DNA from: JACVRN01 sp036389255
GTDB lineage: Bacteria; Acidobacteriota; Blastocatellia; Pyrinomonadales; Pyrinomonadaceae
NCBI GenBank assembly: GCA_036389255.1
Contig: DASVQI010000024.1
Coordinates: forward strand, 372,001-436,000
Length of the DNA stretch: 64,000 nucleotides
Direction of reading: 5' to 3'
Position 1 is the first letter of the stretch, and each line of letters starts with the position of its first letter. The notes beneath the pieces were generated by a model. The model saw nothing but the letters and a program-made list of their open reading frames with translations. It was not told the DNA's origin and did no database searches. Shown here in pieces: positions 23,369 to 30,492 of this stretch. A program made the translations under genes and the position numbers.

Positions 23369-25078
23369 CCTTACGTCTTGAACACACATTTGAAGGCGCG
23401 TCTCGCCCTGCCAACTGTTTATTTCAAGCGTGTAAGCCATTTCGATGCGCGCGCCCTGTGTGAGCGTTTGCCCGGCAATCAACTCTTCCGCGCCGTTCCA
23501 CCAGATGGCATCGCAGGAGCGGCCCTCTGCGCCGGAGACTCGCATCTTCAAATGGCGCTCTTTGAGGACACGCGGCTCGCTCATGAGACGAAGCCCTCGC
23601 GTAAGAAAGACCGGCTGCGGGTTGCCAGCGCCGAACGGCTCAAGGCGTCGCAACTCTTTCGCAAGCTCAAGCGTCACGTCTTTAACCGGAAGCTCCGCGT
23701 CTATCTGTAGAATCGGCTCAAGGTCGTCCGTCCTGATATTGGAGGCCGCGTGCTCGTTCAAGCGGCGGCGAAGCTCTTCTATACACTCGCGCTTGATGAC
23801 CAGCCCCGCCGCGTGCGAGTGGCCGCCGAACTGCACGAAGAGGTCTGCGCAAGTCGTCAGGCCATCCAGTAGATGATAGGTGTCTATGCTGCGAGCGGAG
23901 CCGTGGCCCACGCCGTCTTCACCCAGAGAGATGATGACGCACGGGCGGTTCAGCTTTTCCGCCACCTTCGATGCCGCTATGCCAATCACGCCTCTGTGCC
24001 AGCCGTCACCGGCAATCACCGCGACGTGAGAATGCGCGCTCACGTCTGTCGAGACGGTAAGCTCTGCAAAGGCTCGTTTGACAATCTCGCTCTGCACGGT
24101 CTGTCGCTCGCGGTTACGCAAGTCCAGATGAGACGCTAGACGCTTTGCTTCCTCTGCGTCTTCCGCTTCAAAAAGCTCTACGACGGCGCGGGCGGCATCC
24201 ATCCGCCCAGCCGCGTTGATTCTTGGCCCAATGCGAAACCCTAAGTCGGTCGCGGTGAGATTGCGGCCGTCGCCGCAGCCCGCAACCTCCATCAGCGCGC
24301 GCAGGCCCGGATTCGTGGCCTTCGGTAAATCGGCCAGCCCGAGCGCGACTATGCTGCGATTCTCGCCCACGAGCGAGGCAACGTCAGCGACCGTTCCAAT
24401 GGCTACGACTTTGAGAAAGCCCTTGACCTGCGATTCACGGCCGCGCGCGCGAAAGAGCGCGTGCGCTAGCTTGAAGGCTACGCCCACGCCCGCCAGATTT
24501 TTATCGGGATAAGGACAGCCCTTCTGATTTGGATTCAGAACGGCAAAGGCCGGAGGCGCGCCTTCGTCTTCGTCCGGCAGGTGGTGGTCTGTGACGATAC
24601 AGTCCAAGCCATGCTCCGCGGCCCACTGTAGCGGCTCGTGCGAGCGTATGCCGCAGTCAACGCTGATGACTACACGAAAGCCGTCGTCGCGGGCCTTTTC
24701 CAGCGCGGCCTGATTGATGCCGTAGCCTTCCGTGAAGCGGTGCGGCACGTGAAAGCCCGTCTTCGCGCCGAGCATCTTGAGAGCGCGTCTTAAGACGACA
24801 GTCCCGGTCGTGCCGTCAACGTCGTAATCGCCGTAGACCAGAATCTTCTCACCCTCATTAATGGCGCGAAGAATGCGCTCGACGGCCCTGTCCATTCCCA
24901 GCATCAAAGCCGGGTCGTGAAGCTGCGCGAGTGAAGGATTCAGAAATTTTCGCGCGGACTCTTCTTCGCCGTAGCCACGCCGGATGAGCAAAAACGCCAG
25001 CACAGGCGAGACGCCTACTTTGCGCGCAAGCGCAAGGGCTTCCCTCTCTTTCGGCTCAGTCACATTCCAGCGCTTCAT
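23351..25078 (-). CDS. recJ: Single-stranded-DNA-specific exonuclease RecJ
   Basis: 575 residues. A 5'-3' single-strand exonuclease for recombination and mismatch repair. DHH phosphoesterase motifs are in order: YGDYDVDGTTGTVVLRRAL (motif I), VVISVDCGIRSHEPL, TDHHLPDEDEGAPPA (DHH), AGVGVAFKLAHAL, and INAAGRMDAARAVVELF. The DHHA1 part contains HRGVIGIAASKV and QFGGHSHAAGL, followed by an OB-like C-terminal domain ending in ETRLQMCVQDVR. The final residues come from a heptamer repeat. Confidence 0.94.
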   Translation of the reverse strand: MKRWNVTEPKEREALALARKVGVSPVLAFLLIRRGYGEEESARKFLNPSLAQLHDPALMLGMDRAVERILRAINEGEKILVYGDYDVDGTTGTVVLRRALKMLGAKTGFHVPHRFTEGYGINQAALEKARDDGFRVVISVDCGIRSHEPLQWAAEHGLDCIVTDHHLPDEDEGAPPAFAVLNPNQKGCPYPDKNLAGVGVAFKLAHALFRARGRESQVKGFLKVVAIGTVADVASLVGENRSIVALGLADLPKATNPGLRALMEVAGCGDGRNLTATDLGFRIGPRINAAGRMDAARAVVELFEAEDAEEAKRLASHLDLRNRERQTVQSEIVKRAFAELTVSTDVSAHSHVAVIAGDGWHRGVIGIAASKVAEKLNRPCVIISLGEDGVGHGSARSIDTYHLLDGLTTCADLFVQFGGHSHAAGLVIKRECIEELRRRLNEHAASNIRTDDLEPILQIDAELPVKDVTLELAKELRRLEPFGAGNPQPVFLTRGLRLMSEPRVLKERHLKMRVSGAEGRSCDAIWWNGAEELIAGQTLTQGARIEMAYTLEINSWQGETRLQMCVQDVRTGDRG

Positions 25079-25093
25079 AAAATATGCAGAAGG

Positions 25094-25155
25094 GGTTGAT
25101 TCAGCTATTCACCGGCCCATTGAATCAATGAACAAATGAGTTGATGAATCAATCT
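25094..25155. repeat. Imperfect TTGATTCA hairpin between PilZ gene and recJ
   Basis: ttgattca (25095-25102) pairs with tgaatcaa (25145-25152), and the internal cattgaatcaatga (25118-25131) is identical to part of the hairpin at 17608-17670. Both end in tcaatctctt. The two spacers therefore share a common origin. Confidence 0.7.
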
Positions 25156-25158
25156 CTT

Positions 25159-25485
25159 TCAGTCCGCGAACCATCCGTTGGCTTCCAGTAGTTTGACGCC
25201 GACGTGTTGTTTGCCGTCGGCTTCGTCCGTCCAGACGCCGTTGACTTCCGCTTCAAGGCTGCGGCCGAAGGGGGGCGTGAGCCGAACTCGCGCGCCCAGA
25301 CTTAAAGGGGCATCGGTGATGAGAGTCGCGCCGCCGCGACTGACTTTAACGGCTGAGGCTTGAACATGAAACGGCGAGCCGTCCGCGCTCACGCCGTCCA
25401 GCTCGACCGTGAAATCCACGGGCACACGCGGGCTTCTAGGGCGCTGCGTGCGAGCGCCTTCTTCGGTTCTTCTTTCGTCACTCAT
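25159..25485 (-). CDS. PilZ domain protein
   Basis: 108 residues, essentially one PilZ domain. RSPRVPVDFTVE matches the N-terminal Arg-containing loop, and VKVSRGGATLIT corresponds to the (D/N)xSxxG motif, with Val-Lys in place of the acidic residue. It ends in HVGVKLLEANGWF. PilZ domains usually bind cyclic-di-GMP, but with the first acidic residue absent and only part of the RxxxR motif clear, binding is uncertain. An HD-GYP phosphodiesterase at 42429-44270 indicates that c-di-GMP signalling exists in this organism. Confidence 0.78.
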   Translation of the reverse strand: MSDERRTEEGARTQRPRSPRVPVDFTVELDGVSADGSPFHVQASAVKVSRGGATLITDAPLSLGARVRLTPPFGRSLEAEVNGVWTDEADGKQHVGVKLLEANGWFAD

Positions 25486-25492
25486 TTAAGGC

Positions 25493-26596
25493 TTACCGCC
25501 CTCCCTTTCGTTTATCCGACGAGCGACGCGCCCGTCTGGAGGGGCGATTGAAGTTTACCGAATCTTCCGGATTATTGTTAGTCCCCGGTTTGACCTCCGG
25601 CAGAGGCTCCGCAACATTCTGCTGCTGCGGCGTTGGCGAAGCCGCAGGCGCGGGCGCAGCGCCCTTCTGCCCGGCGGCCGCCTCCGTGCCGAAATACGGG
25701 CTCACCACGTTCGCAAAGACCAGCCCGAAGATGAGAAGACCGACTATGATTCTGTAGCCTATGAAAATTCCAGTCGTGTGAGTCCGAAGGAACCTCAAGA
25801 GAAACCAGATGGAGAGATAACCGACTATGCCTGAGACTATGGTCGCGACGGCCAGAGGCAGGAAGCTCCCTTCGGGCAGTCTGTTTGCGGCCTCTTTAAG
25901 CTCAAGCAGGCCGCTCGCCGCTATGGCCGGAATGGATAGCAGGAACGAGAAGCGCGCAGCCGTCTCACGCCCTTCGCCCACGAAGAGCCCGGCCATGATG
26001 GTAGAGCCCGAACGGCTCGCGCCGGGAATCAAGGCGAGACACTGAGCGCCGCCCACGGCCAGAGCGTCTTTGATTCCAAGCTCGTTAATATTGCGGTGTC
26101 TGGCCCTGCGGCGGCTCAAAAGCTCCGCTACGCCCAGCCCTATCGCCACCAGAATCATCATAGTGGCGATGACGTAAAGATTCTTCGTGAACGGCCCTTC
26201 GATGATTTTCTTGAGCAGCAGGCCGATGGTCGCAATCGGAATCGAGCCGATGATGATGAGCCAGCCGAGCCACGCGTCTTCCGACAGGCGCGACTGCTTC
26301 TGCCCCATCATGGTCATCTCAAGCGCCGCCTCGCTCTTGCGCCCGCGAAGCAGGGCCAAGTGGTCAACTATGAAGGCGCGCGTAATCTTCAGTATGTCGC
26401 CCGCGAAGTAGACCAGCACGGCCAGCAGCGTTCCCAGTTGAATGACGGCAATGACGGCCGTCGTCTGCTCGCTGTCAAGGGTTTCGCCAAGGCCCACGGC
26501 GCGGCTCGCCAGAACCAGATGTGCCGTAGAGCTTATGGGAATAAATTCCGTCAGCCCTTGAACAATCCCCAGAATGATTGCTTGAAGAATAGACAT
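25493..26596 (-). CDS. uppP: Undecaprenyl-diphosphatase
   Basis: 367 residues. An inner-membrane enzyme that recycles undecaprenyl pyrophosphate for peptidoglycan and polysaccharide synthesis. Catalytic motif 1 is QGLTEFIPISSTAHLVL, and the PGASRSGSTI motif is near residue 180. About eight hydrophobic spans end in FIGYRIIVGLLIFGLVFANV. The C-terminal about 70 residues (Pro/Ala-rich, then a basic RPSRRARRSSDKRK tail) exceed the normal 270-residue length and are probably a disordered cytoplasmic extension. The gene starts 7 bases after the end of the PilZ gene's upstream flank. Confidence 0.93.
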   Translation of the reverse strand: MSILQAIILGIVQGLTEFIPISSTAHLVLASRAVGLGETLDSEQTTAVIAVIQLGTLLAVLVYFAGDILKITRAFIVDHLALLRGRKSEAALEMTMMGQKQSRLSEDAWLGWLIIIGSIPIATIGLLLKKIIEGPFTKNLYVIATMMILVAIGLGVAELLSRRRARHRNINELGIKDALAVGGAQCLALIPGASRSGSTIMAGLFVGEGRETAARFSFLLSIPAIAASGLLELKEAANRLPEGSFLPLAVATIVSGIVGYLSIWFLLRFLRTHTTGIFIGYRIIVGLLIFGLVFANVVSPYFGTEAAAGQKGAAPAPAASPTPQQQNVAEPLPEVKPGTNNNPEDSVNFNRPSRRARRSSDKRKGGR

Positions 26597-26599
26597 GAC

Positions 26600-26702
26600 G
26601 ATTTTAGATTCCGGGTTTCAGATTTTGGATTAAACGCCTGCGGGATTGAAGCTCGTCAAAATTGAACTCTCGCTCCAATCCAAAATCTAAGACCCAAAAT
26701 CG
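26600..26702. repeat. GATTTTN heptamer hairpin between SDR gene and uppP
   Basis: GATTTTA, GATTCCG, GGTTTCA, GATTTTG and GATTAAA run in register from 26600 to 26634. The opposite arm, AAAATCT, AAGACCC and AAAATCG (about 26676-26702), is complementary. The unit is AT-richer than the flanking genes. Confidence 0.8.
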
Positions 26703-26712
26703 TTTCTCCTTT

Positions 26713-27486
26713 TCATTCTCTGTACGAGCGCTTTGAGATGATACGGTCATAGAGGGGAACGGGCATTACCATCGCGGCGCGCACGATTGACGCCAACTGC
26801 CATGGAAACGCGTAGGACTTCTTTCGGTTCTCTATGGCGCGGACAATCTTTTCGATTGCGTCATCCAGCTCCATCAGGTAAGGCATGTCGGCATGCCTCC
26901 CGGCCGTGAGCGGCGTTTTGATAAAGCCCGGATGGATAATAGACACGTCAACGTTTGTGCCGCGCAGGTCTACGCGCAGGCTCTCGAAGAAGGCTGAGAC
27001 GGCGGCTTTGCTGGCGCAGTAGGCTGCGGATTTCGGAAGGCCGCGATAGGCGGCGAGGCTTGAGATGACGACAAGGTGGCCCTGCCCACGCTCTACCATG
27101 GCGGGCAGCACAGCCGTAGCGCTGTTGACCGCGCCTATGACGTTGATGTTGATAACGTCCGCGACCGCCTCCGCCTTTAACTCCTTCGCGTCCGTAGTCG
27201 CGCCCACGCCAGCGTTGGCAACCAGCACATCAATGGGGCCGAAAGCATCTCGCAGCTCTTCGGCCGCGCGGCTGACCGCACCAGCGTCCCGCACATCGGC
27301 AGGCAGCGCCAGCGCACGCCCGCCAGCTTTTTCGACTTCCGCGACAATCTCTTGAAGCACCTCGGCGCGCCGGGCCAACAATCCCAGACTCGCGCCGCGC
27401 CTTCCAAGCTCCACGGCAAGAGCGTGCCCTATGCCGCTAGACGCGCCCGTGATAAAGACGACTCGTTTTGACCAATCAACGCGCAT
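26713..27486 (-). CDS. Short-chain dehydrogenase/reductase
   Basis: 257 residues, a classical SDR. The cofactor-binding motif is TGASSGIGHALAVEL; the NAG motif is VANAGVGATTD; the active site comprises S in VVISSLAAYRG and YCASKAAVS (Tyr and Lys). The C-terminal helix WQLASIVRAAMVMPVPLYDRI is hydrophobic and may bind membrane. The substrate cannot be read from sequence. It has hairpin repeats on both sides, so it may be a separate transcription or processing unit. Confidence 0.88.
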   Translation of the reverse strand: MRVDWSKRVVFITGASSGIGHALAVELGRRGASLGLLARRAEVLQEIVAEVEKAGGRALALPADVRDAGAVSRAAEELRDAFGPIDVLVANAGVGATTDAKELKAEAVADVININVIGAVNSATAVLPAMVERGQGHLVVISSLAAYRGLPKSAAYCASKAAVSAFFESLRVDLRGTNVDVSIIHPGFIKTPLTAGRHADMPYLMELDDAIEKIVRAIENRKKSYAFPWQLASIVRAAMVMPVPLYDRIISKRSYRE

Positions 27487-27491
27487 AAGAA

Positions 27492-27604
27492 AGAGTCCTG
27501 AGAGTCTGGAGAGTCTGGAGAGTCTAGAGAGTCCGGAGAGTCAAGAAGCGTTCTTCTCTATAGACTCTCCAGACTCTCCAGACTCTCAGGACTCTCCAGA
27601 CTCT
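27492..27604. repeat. Long nonamer-repeat hairpin, perfect 35-bp arms
   Basis: Nine-base units of the form GAGAGTCTG are repeated at least five times on one arm. Arm 27492-27526 is exactly complementary to 27561-27595, and the middle also contains variants GAGAGTCCG and GAGAGTCAA. It fills the space between the SDR start (27486) and the ACT-protein stop (27608). It is the most regular hairpin in the window. Confidence 0.92.
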
Positions 27605-27607
27605 TTT

Positions 27608-28063
27608 TTAGCACAGTTCAGCGACGTGCGGGCCAAGGATTCTCAGGGCCTTTGCAAGCTCGTCCTGCTTTATAAGAAGGTGGTCGCGCGAAAAGGACGA
27701 CAGCGCGCCGCAGCTAATTCCGGCCTGAGCCAGAAGAGTTGTGACGTGCGCCAGAAAGCCTGTGACCGTCCATTCGAGCACGATATCGAAGGTCAAAAGA
27801 CGAAAGCCTCCCTCGACGGTCGCGTCCCGCGCCGCGTGCCGCATGGTGCGCCAGTCGGATTCTTCCAGCAGCAGCGTGACCTCGTACGGGTCTTTGAGAA
27901 GCATAAAAATCGCGTCCGCACGCGGGCTCAGCTCAGGATTCTCAAGCAGGCGCGACCATTCGGCATGTTGAAGGCCGACCAGATAAAAGACGGGCGGCGC
28001 GACGGAGACGCGAGCCCGGCTGAGAAGCTCTACCGCATCAGGTTTCCGGTTCTCATTCACCAC
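27608..28063 (-). CDS. ACT-domain protein
   Basis: 151 residues with two tandem ACT-like halves. The C-terminal half (YEVTLLLEESDW, FRLLTFDIVLEWTVTGFLA, LLAQAGISCGALSSFSRDHLL) matches the ACT_7 pattern seen in small uncharacterised amino-acid-sensing proteins related to the COG3602/CASTOR type. No catalytic domain is attached. It follows rnj by 9 bp with a GTG start, so it is probably co-transcribed. The ligand is unknown. Confidence 0.68.
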   Translation of the reverse strand: MVNENRKPDAVELLSRARVSVAPPVFYLVGLQHAEWSRLLENPELSPRADAIFMLLKDPYEVTLLLEESDWRTMRHAARDATVEGGFRLLTFDIVLEWTVTGFLAHVTTLLAQAGISCGALSSFSRDHLLIKQDELAKALRILGPHVAELC

Positions 28064-28072
28064 TTTGGTCTT

Positions 28073-29770
28073 CTACACCTGAATGATTACGGGAAGAATC
28101 ACGGGGCGCGTGCCGTTCTGCTTCTGTATGAAGCGCTTCAGCTCAAGACGCACGTGCTCTTTCAGGAGCGTTACGTCTTCGCGCTGTGAGCGCGACGCTT
28201 TCTCAACGGCTTCCTCTACGACTCGCTGCGCCTCTTTGATAAGACCGTTTGCGCCGTCCATTCCAATAATGCCACGGGCCACGATTTCCGGCGGAGCTTC
28301 CAGCTCGCCCGTTTCATTGTTCATGGTCAGAACTAAAGTGATGACGCCATCGTAGGCAATCTGCCTGCGCTCGCGCACAGTCTCGCTGTCAATCTCTTCA
28401 AAGCCCGTCTCGTCAATGAAGGTGCGGCCAATCTCGCGCTTGTCAACGACCGAAGCCCGCTCGCCGTCAAGCTCAAGCACGTCGCCGTTCTCTATCAGGA
28501 TGATGTTTTCATCGGGAAAGTTCAGGTGGTTTTTGACAAACTCCTTGTGGCGGAAGAGCATTCGATATTCGCCATGAATCGGAATCAGATAGCGCGGGCG
28601 CACGGCTTCCGTCATGATGCGTATGTCTTCCTGCGAGGCGTGGCCCGAGACGTGAATCAGCCTGCGCTTCTCTTCTATGATGTTCGCGCCGCGCTTGTAC
28701 AGGTGGCCTATCATGCGGGAGATGGCCCGCTCGTTGCCGGGGATGATGCGCGCAGAAAGCACTACCGTATCGCCCTCTTCAATCGTGAGCCCCTTGTAGA
28801 CCTGCGTGGCCATCTGAGCCAGCGCCGCTCGCGGCTCTCCCTGCGACCCTGTGACGAGAAAGACTATCTCGTCGTCGTCCAGATGCTTCGTGTCACTGAT
28901 GGAGACGAGCAGGCCGTCGGGTATGTCCAGATAGCCAAGCTCTTCGGCAATCTCCACGTTCTTCTGCATGGAGCGCCCAAGCACGCAGACCTTTCTATTG
29001 AACTGCTGCGCGACGTCCAGCACAATCTGTATGCGATGAATAGAGGAAGCGAAGGCCGCGACAATGATTCTTCCCTGTGTCTCGCTGAAAATCTCTTCAA
29101 AGGCGGGGATGACCGCGCGCTCGGATGGGGTTCGCCCCGGAACAGTCGCGTTCGTTGAATCCGACAGCAGAGCCAGCACTCCCTCCTGCCCGTAGCTGCG
29201 GAAGGTTCTGAGGTCAATCGGCTCGCCTATGACTGGCGTTTCGTCCACCTTGTAGTCGCCCGTGTGAATGATGGTTCCGACGGGCGTTCGTATGGCAAGG
29301 CTGAAGCAATCAACCAGCGAATGCGAGACGCGTATGAACTCCACCTGAAAGGGGCCAATCTCTACTACCTGTCGCGGCTCCACCCTGTGCAGCAGCACGT
29401 CCGACATAAGGTCGTGCTCTTCCAGCTTGCGCTCGGCCAGCCCGGCTGTGAAATGCGAAAGATAAACAGGAAGGTTGAACTTCTTGAGGATATAGGGAAG
29501 CGCGCCCAGATGGTCTTCGTGCCCGTGCGTCAGGACTATGGCCGAAAGCGAGTCCCTGTACTCTTCAAGAAAACCGAAGTCCGGCACGGAAACATCCACG
29601 CCGTAAACGGATTCTTCAGGGAATCCCATGCCCGCGTCTATGACAATCATGTCCTCGTCATAACGCACGGCCATACAGTTCATCCCGAACTCGCCGACGC
29701 CGCCGAGCGGAATGATCTCTAATACATTACCCACGTGTTCTTTTACTCTACTCTCCTCTGAGAGCCGCAA
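28073..29770 (-). CDS. rnj: Ribonuclease J
   Basis: 565 residues. A metallo-beta-lactamase/beta-CASP RNase with endo- and 5'-exonuclease activity in mRNA decay and rRNA maturation. The zinc motif is LTHGHEDHLGALPYIL, with further ligands in SHSLVDCFSLA and IHTGDYKVDE. beta-CASP motifs include LSDSTNATVPGRTPSE, VAAFASSIHRIQ and HVSGHASQEDIRIM. The C-terminal domain is present (EEAVEKASRSQREDVTLLKE). The TTG at 29770 lacks a clear ribosome binding site and GTG at 29734 is an alternative start; conservation begins at IIPLGGVGEFGMN. Confidence 0.92.
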   Translation of the reverse strand: MRLSEESRVKEHVGNVLEIIPLGGVGEFGMNCMAVRYDEDMIVIDAGMGFPEESVYGVDVSVPDFGFLEEYRDSLSAIVLTHGHEDHLGALPYILKKFNLPVYLSHFTAGLAERKLEEHDLMSDVLLHRVEPRQVVEIGPFQVEFIRVSHSLVDCFSLAIRTPVGTIIHTGDYKVDETPVIGEPIDLRTFRSYGQEGVLALLSDSTNATVPGRTPSERAVIPAFEEIFSETQGRIIVAAFASSIHRIQIVLDVAQQFNRKVCVLGRSMQKNVEIAEELGYLDIPDGLLVSISDTKHLDDDEIVFLVTGSQGEPRAALAQMATQVYKGLTIEEGDTVVLSARIIPGNERAISRMIGHLYKRGANIIEEKRRLIHVSGHASQEDIRIMTEAVRPRYLIPIHGEYRMLFRHKEFVKNHLNFPDENIILIENGDVLELDGERASVVDKREIGRTFIDETGFEEIDSETVRERRQIAYDGVITLVLTMNNETGELEAPPEIVARGIIGMDGANGLIKEAQRVVEEAVEKASRSQREDVTLLKEHVRLELKRFIQKQNGTRPVILPVIIQV

Positions 29771-29800
29771 CGCACGTTCCCAAACAAGGCGAACTGCGCG

Positions 29801-29825
29801 CGGCTAAATTTAGCCGGACAGTATA
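29801..29825 (-). promoter_or_regulatory. Extended -10 promoter of rnj with a perfect 16-bp palindrome at the start site
   Basis: On the minus strand TGTTATACT provides an extended -10 element (TATACT, 29825-29820). Immediately downstream lies the perfect palindrome cggctaaatttagccg (29801-29816), over the expected transcription start and about 30 bases before the TTG start. It could be an operator or, in RNA, a 5'-terminal hairpin. RNase J autoregulation through 5' structure would be plausible but is inferred. Confidence 0.5.
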
Positions 29826-29976
29826 ACACAATGGAGCGCACATTCACTTCTCACGGTCTGCCCGGAGCGTGCCTTCGGGAGCGATAAGGGAACTTTCCGT
29901 TGGCTTTTGGTGTCTATAAGCCTCAAGCACGGGATGAGGGTTTCTGGCCGCGAGGCAAAGCATAAGGAGACGCGGA

Positions 29977-30492
29977 ATGAGATTTCCGACTGAAGACAAA
30001 CGCACGGGCCGTTTCATCGGCAGGCCGCTTCTGTCGCTTTCGTCCTTCATACTGGCGATTGCGGTCGGGCTCGTCTCTTCTTTCACCTTCAGCGCGGCCT
30101 ACGACATGGCGCTAGGTGCGTTTGTCGCAGAGCCTGCGGCAGTCGCAGGCGTCTGGCACGGCCACTGTAAAGGCGTTCATGCGGTGACGATTAGGCTCGA
30201 ACAGGGATGCGACTTTCTCTCAGGGACGGCCCGGTTCTCCAGAGCCATAAAGACGGGCGACGGCCTGAAAGTTATAGGGGAATCCAGAGAAGTTCAGCTC
30301 ATCAATCCGCAGCTTCGCGGCGACGTACTTACCTTCGAGATTGAAGACCCGGAGGCGAGCATCGCGGCGGAGACTATACGTCTTGAGATGAGATTTACGA
30401 AGCAAGGTGAAGCGGAGCTATGGCGCGCAGAGCAACAGCCTGAGCAGGAAGAGTCATGGACAATCACAATGCTGCAAGAGCGCTCATTCTAA
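29977..30492 (+). CDS. Hypothetical membrane-anchored protein
   Basis: 171 residues, no family recognised. An N-terminal cytoplasmic basic stretch leads to one hydrophobic segment (LSSFILAIAVGLVSSFTFSA, about 20-40), likely a signal anchor. The rest (about 55-165) looks beta-rich with alternating polar and apolar residues (GVWHGHCKGVHAVTIRLEQG; VLTFEIEDPEASIAAETIRL), as in lipocalin-like folds. It is the only plus-strand gene between 4453 and 37495. Its last 9 bases overlap the stop of the convergent kinase gene. Confidence 0.6.
   Translation: MRFPTEDKRTGRFIGRPLLSLSSFILAIAVGLVSSFTFSAAYDMALGAFVAEPAAVAGVWHGHCKGVHAVTIRLEQGCDFLSGTARFSRAIKTGDGLKVIGESREVQLINPQLRGDVLTFEIEDPEASIAAETIRLEMRFTKQGEAELWRAEQQPEQEESWTITMLQERSF

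Noticed and set aside
27492..27604. CRISPR array
   Set aside because: Units are 9 bp, contiguous and without spacers, and the halves are inverted, so this is a hairpin repeat. No array was seen anywhere in the window.
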